Shown in pieces: positions 57,101 to 60,000 of a stretch of 60,000 nt of DNA (the first letter of the stretch is position 1; the number at the start of each line of letters is the position of its first letter). The notes under the pieces were generated by a model. The model was not told the DNA's origin and did not search any database. It saw nothing but the letters and a program-made list of their open reading frames with translations. The stretch is from Strigamia acuminata (lineage: Eukaryota > Arthropoda > Chilopoda > Geophilomorpha > Linotaeniidae), in assembly GCA_949358305.1 (NCBI GenBank), contig OX442314.1, positions 28,321,118-28,381,117 of the forward strand, read 5' to 3'. The translations under genes were made by a program, and so were the position numbers.

Positions 57101-59967
57101 GGACCGACGTTTACTATTTTCCAATGCCTGGAATCAGACTCAGATCACCGAAAGACATTGAAGAATATTGCATGCTCAACAACATAGACTATGAGCCTGA
57201 ACTTTTCACGTTCCGCAATATTGAATACACGTTGCCAATTATCCCAGGACCCCAACATGCAGCCCATCTTTGTCGAACGGAACCGGCCTCTTATGCCGAA
57301 ATACCCAAATTCACGGACGCTCCGAAATGGCGCGAAGCCATCGATGAGGAGCTGGGAACGTTCGTCGAGAGAGAGGTCTATGTAGAAGTCCCTAGACCAC
57401 CTAACACTACCATCTTGGGCTGCAAGTGGATCTTCAAATTGAAGACGGATGTAACCGGCACCATCACACGATACAGGGCCCGTCTAGTCGCGCAGGGATT
57501 TCGTCAAACGCTGGGCGTGGATTATGATGAAGTTTTCAGCCCAGTGGTGAATTTCGTTTTAATTCGCCTATTCTTCTGTCTCCTGGTTGTGTTGCGTGGT
57601 TGGAAGGACGCCCATCTTGACATTAAATGTGCGTACCTGTATGGTGAGTTAAAACACAAGGTTTACATGAGGATCCCTGCAGGTGCCACATGCTCCGACC
57701 CCAACAACGTTTGGCTACTCGTAAAATCGCTCTACGGACTGCACCAATCAGGAAGGCAGTGGTTTGAAAAGCTGGATGAAGCCCTTCGAGATCTTGGATT
57801 TAAGAAGATGCCGGCATGTAACTGTGTTTACACATTTGGGAATTCTGCCGTAATGTTGATCTATGTGGATGATATTGTTCTCTTTTATGCTTCAGACAGC
57901 ATTTTCAGCCAGTTACTTGCCCTCATTAGTTCAAAGTTCCAGATAGTTAATCTTGGTCCAATCACGAGACTACTGGGCGTTGAGTTCATCCGTGACGCAG
58001 GGCGCACGTTCATCACACAACGTGCGTACATCGCAAAACTTGTGAAGAAATTTGGTATTGCAACCAACAATCGCATCAAGGTTCCCGTGACTCCCGGCAC
58101 CACACTCGTGAGAGGGTCAACCGAAAATCTGGCAGACTTTCCCTACAGGTCACTCATTGGATCATTATTATTCCTGGCGTCAAGAACGCGCCCCGACATT
58201 CTTTACTCAGTGATTGCTCTGGCACAATTCAACACATGCTACAATCAAACGCATATCCGTGCATTGCTACAGGTCATGCAATACGTCGCCAACACTGCGG
58301 ACTTGTGCATTGAGTTGTCCGGTTGCACATCATCACAACTGTGGGCATTCACTGACGCGTCGTGGGCAAGCGATCCAGAAACATCCTTGAGCTTCGGTGG
58401 CTACATCACCTATGTTGGAAACGTACCGATCGGCTGGTCTTGCCGAAAACAGTCAACCGTGGCATGCTCAACAATGGAGGCGGAGTTTATCGCCCTTGTT
58501 GAGTGTGTCAAGGAGCTGTATTGGTTGAATCACGTGTACACCCAGTTTCCAGCTTTGAATCGCCTATCTCGACCCGTCGTTTATTCCGACGCCCTGGCCA
58601 GCATACAGTTCACCTCAAACGATGTGGAGAACTCGAAGACTCGACATATCCGCGTTCGTTATCACTGGCTCAGGGAATGGTTCACGGCGGGACGCTTTGA
58701 TCTCCGAAAAGTGGAAAGCGAGTTCAATGTCGCGGACATTTTCACGAAATGGCTCAGTTCGGAGCGTCTACGATCGCTGATTGCCAACATCTTCAGATCA
58801 TAGACCTGCACTACCTTCAATAATGACATTCCTAAGTTATTTTTCCCAAAGTTGAGGATAATCGAGTTCAGTGGGAATCCTCGGGCTTCCTTAGTGAAGA
58901 GTTCTTCAATATCAGTACCCGGCTTGATTATTCGCCTATATTATTTGTTTTTCTGAATATAACACACTGTAATTCCAGCATCTGTTAGCTATCTCCCCTG
59001 TAATTATTCACCATCGAAGAGGGGATTTGTGGGTCTAAAGACCATTTATTTGATCGATGTCGAATGTTTCTGATGTCAATTTAGCGTTTTATTTCACACG
59101 ATGTAAACTTTTACTGCTTTAGAATCAAATGCGGTATTTGTATTTGCTTTACGATTGTTCCGTACGAAATTCCGTACGATTTATGTATCTACTAATGAGA
59201 TTTGTTCTATTTTTCAATGTTAATGTTATTATCTGGCACTAGAGTGCCACACTTGTTTTCCTTGCAAAATCCAAGATGGCGCAACACACGGGCGTGTGTT
59301 GCCCTGACTGTTTATCCACATCAAAGTAATGTATTTTCGTTTAATTAAATTGTTTTTAGTAGTTTTAACAATTGTACTTACTTTAAAGCACCTTCTGTGC
59401 TCTTTTGTGCGCGAATAAGCGGCCTTAAGCCGCGCGCTTGTTACGAAACGTATTGCGACGTATCGCAAACGTTCGCGTCGCAGACCGACGCCATTACGGC
59501 AATTTGCCGCACGCTTCTCGGCGATATCTCGCCGATATCTGCGCCCCTCTGTTCTACATTGTAGTCAGTTTTATTGTTTATAGAGGGATTAAGATCTGGA
59601 ATTTCAGATATTAATACGGTAGCTAATGGTTCTCTTGATTTTTTGAATTGAATATTCCATCTTTTCATTGTTATCTTTACCGTACGGACTACTTAAAATT
59701 GCAATAACATTTTCCCGTTCTATTTTAACTGAATTGAAGCTAAATAATGGTAGAATGTAGAATCATATCTTAACACCATATGTTATGTTTAAAAAATTGT
59801 ATGAAAATTGGTCATGACATGAACTTAATTTTGACCAATATTCTACTTATTTGGCAAGAAGTTGTACATTACTTCATACTCATGCTGATTACATATTTGA
59901 TATCGCAATGGTAATGGTTGTAGACTAAAAACTATTAGTGAGGCAGTTCCGGCATATTTTAGTGGTG
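51105..59967 (-). CDS. Two-unit DEG/ENaC channel gene, copy D (exons 7-10 only)
   Basis: Exons 59873-59967, 51899-52000, 51733-51839 and 51105-51558 are all open with correct borders and phases. Exon 7 is 95 nt instead of 89, adding two residues in frame. They encode the second unit from the TASLIVFSL strand through the Cys-rich region (CGCHPPC) to TM2 (GLSILAIPELLQ) and a cytosolic tail. The exon 7-8 intron contains the copia 2 element in the opposite orientation. Exons 1-6 lie beyond the right edge, so whether the whole gene is intact is unknown, but no lesion is visible here. Confidence 0.85.
52304..52834 (+). repeat. Copia 2 5' LTR
   Basis: Starts TGTGGGTCTAAAG, ends TGTTCTACA. 531 bp. 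Confidence 0.96.
52837..52852 (+). other. Copia 2 primer-binding site
   Basis: TGGTAGCAGAGGGTGG, two bases after the LTR, complements the 3' CCA end of initiator tRNA-Met. This is the conventional priming mode, unlike copia 1. Confidence 0.85.
52853..53739 (+). other. Copia 2 untranslated leader
   Basis: About 890 bp between the primer-binding site and gag. An open frame (52673-53542) crosses the LTR border and has no recognisable domain, so I treat it as chance. A packaging signal would be expected here by analogy, but none can be pointed to. Confidence 0.6.
53740..58803 (+). CDS. Copia 2 Gag-Pol polyprotein
   Basis: About 1687 codons from the ATG at 53740 (MKKASELSGG); an in-frame ATG 12 codons upstream (53704) is less likely. 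Order: Gag; CCHC knuckle CFNCDQMGHYANRC near 54427; protease motif WIVDCGATDH near 54682 (Cys where most relatives have Ser); integrase zinc finger HSRLGHLH and CNDCR; core HMDLWG, RSDRGGEF, NGTAERINRT; long Ser/Pro/Asp-rich linker; RT with QGFRQTLGVDYDE and YVDD near 57862; RNase H with TDASWASD and STMEAEFIAL. No stop or frameshift is present. As in many copia elements, Gag and Pol share one frame. Confidence 0.96.
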   Translation: MKKASELSGGTVPVLTVGNYESWQRSMRMLLKSEGLWRHVTEEKEAEHLATLNEKEKDRYAVKKDKALGHIYIHVSEAKRSALDACNTPKQAWDKLATIYAPSSRARRAAMRWEFLSLQLKPGEDMPDFIGRVDHFVQQLKDVGENVSEEHHSFQYLKGLPPEYSQATFAVYHWPDANFTPTKVAEQLLSEQMRLKAMGLTNQPSAHTSKGQFRQRNQSRGPRDLSKIKCFNCDQMGHYANRCPQPPRGDGNQSTASVQRSSRSKSRRRNKNAAAKVEDNRPRGSSRPKREGTFFCSAPQIIERPTVHFMQSNEWIVDCGATDHVSHVRDWFTDFSNIQPFDIALGQGKSQVTGRGTVQLLTSVDGADCTINLKNVLFAPNFEANLISVSKIDKTNHHVHFFNGEVNVYQTDFRSPIIRARERGGLYYLDGLCSTHLVTPTVSTITQPPVQISLQPVQTLVTTEVDFDNVPKPKKGKSKLREISDFRITLPAIEPAKQMPVQQTPNPPLPAQVTIPPPTQKNPNIQSYVDILKSLPHAFLPSETSNPKQKVVANPTTVKDATGLWHSRLGHLHTNAMKLLAANEQVHGMEPAEVRQELACNDCRIAKSTRASHKPDPHPMTSKPLDLLHMDLWGPAPITSLGGSDYVFTIIDDATRYTWIFPLTHKSQTFAAFKDFVARVERVQNTTVKAIRSDRGGEFMSNEFLHYLQEKGIQGQRTNPASPQMNGTAERINRTMADSVRSIISETKLPDALWAELAVTFGYIKNRSPHSRLKHQVPYILWRQRDLSLRHLRKIGSKCWVHYTAPGRKKLEARAWEGYLVGYATSTRGYRVWNPVEDRVYESIHVKIDEHQSYRKSLRGSTQRPDETFLENGNGQQSVSFDDNVRYHRWPKGSDSDRSDNSDNDDDNGNDNQTSTSASMHTPLVYLPPPTTPEQRLLDACALELPSSASLRQSQSYPILWIPPDEDDTDADINKIDELSIYPGTSEFTGTSPEQSPCQTPPPSPARSHRQTPPTSPDRSHHQSEASAGQLAHQSPPGSPARYITYRRKGRGADSGSHTVPVFDDTPMSPAPIPPITGTEVPAATERHTAHMWRLVGGNSECSNWRREEHLRKDQVPGKIRTDVYYFPMPGIRLRSPKDIEEYCMLNNIDYEPELFTFRNIEYTLPIIPGPQHAAHLCRTEPASYAEIPKFTDAPKWREAIDEELGTFVEREVYVEVPRPPNTTILGCKWIFKLKTDVTGTITRYRARLVAQGFRQTLGVDYDEVFSPVVNFVLIRLFFCLLVVLRGWKDAHLDIKCAYLYGELKHKVYMRIPAGATCSDPNNVWLLVKSLYGLHQSGRQWFEKLDEALRDLGFKKMPACNCVYTFGNSAVMLIYVDDIVLFYASDSIFSQLLALISSKFQIVNLGPITRLLGVEFIRDAGRTFITQRAYIAKLVKKFGIATNNRIKVPVTPGTTLVRGSTENLADFPYRSLIGSLLFLASRTRPDILYSVIALAQFNTCYNQTHIRALLQVMQYVANTADLCIELSGCTSSQLWAFTDASWASDPETSLSFGGYITYVGNVPIGWSCRKQSTVACSTMEAEFIALVECVKELYWLNHVYTQFPALNRLSRPVVYSDALASIQFTSNDVENSKTRHIRVRYHWLREWFTAGRFDLRKVESEFNVADIFTKWLSSERLRSLIANIFRS
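59016..59027 (+). other. Copia 2 polypurine tract
   Basis: GAAGAGGGGATT directly before the 3' LTR; the expected plus-strand primer site. Confidence 0.8.
59028..59558 (+). repeat. Copia 2 3' LTR
   Basis: 531 bp, same sequence as the 5' LTR wherever compared; followed by the target copy TTGTA. Confidence 0.96.
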
Positions 59968-60000
59968 CTGCAACAATATAATGCTCGTATTAATATTTTA

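Larger units (their letters stand above)
52304..59558 (+). mobile_element. Ty1/copia retrotransposon 2, apparently intact
   Basis: 7255 bp with 531-bp LTRs (52304-52834 and 59028-59558), equal in length and identical wherever I compared them. Target duplication TTGTA (52299-52303 and 59559-59563). A primer-binding site, a purine tract and a single long gag-pol frame are present. All hallmarks of a recent, possibly mobile copy. It sits in an intron of DEG/ENaC copy D, antisense to the gene. Confidence 0.97.

Overview
This is a eukaryotic, intron-bearing, AT-rich and transposon-crowded locus, most likely from an invertebrate animal. The evidence is GT-AG split genes of the animal DEG/ENaC ion-channel family, Ty1/copia, Ty3/gypsy, Tc1/mariner, hAT-like and MULE-like elements, and an absence of prokaryotic features. 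I cannot name the species. Both copia elements appear to be primed by initiator tRNA-Met; one uses the 5'-half type of primer known from Drosophila copia.

The backbone is a tandem array of four related minus-strand genes (A to D, left to right). A (only exon 1 in the window, 1287-1781) and D (only exons 7-10, 51105-59967) run off the edges. B (18291-23834) and C (34348-47027) are complete in outline. I could thread ten exons through B with matching phases and GT-AG borders, and the same exons recur in C. The product would be about 850 residues with TWO successive DEG/ENaC units, so four membrane segments. Exon 5 alone carries transmembrane segment 2 of unit 1, a short basic linker, and transmembrane segment 1 of unit 2 in one uninterrupted frame. 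A natural tandem-subunit channel is the most interesting thing here. B and C carry different inactivating lesions, so an active gene, if any, must be A, D or a copy outside the window.

Upstream of each exon 1 lies the same duplicated block (A 2030-5900; B 24596-24969 plus 30604-33080; C 47585-50400). It holds a decayed Tc1-like transposase, three short conserved exon-like segments on the minus strand that I do not recognise, and an AT-rich minisatellite. This block and the gene form the duplicated unit; almost all other sequence is later insertion.

Insertions, left to right: a fold-back element (2722-3478); a decayed copia element whose LTR was split by a terminal-inverted-repeat (TIR) element (5922-9150); a TIR element (10582-11602); a complete but inactive gypsy element (11845-17828) with a solo LTR and an in-frame integrase duplication; a copia element with a deleted protease region (24970-30603), one LTR of which is split by another TIR element; a palindromic MITE (34962-35119); a hAT-like element (35765-37098); a nest of TA-flanked and MULE-like elements (37748-42812); a solo LTR (45200-46141); and an apparently intact copia element (52304-59558) inside an intron of gene D. 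Pre-insertion sites can be read from the paralogous copies, which makes most of these boundaries firm.
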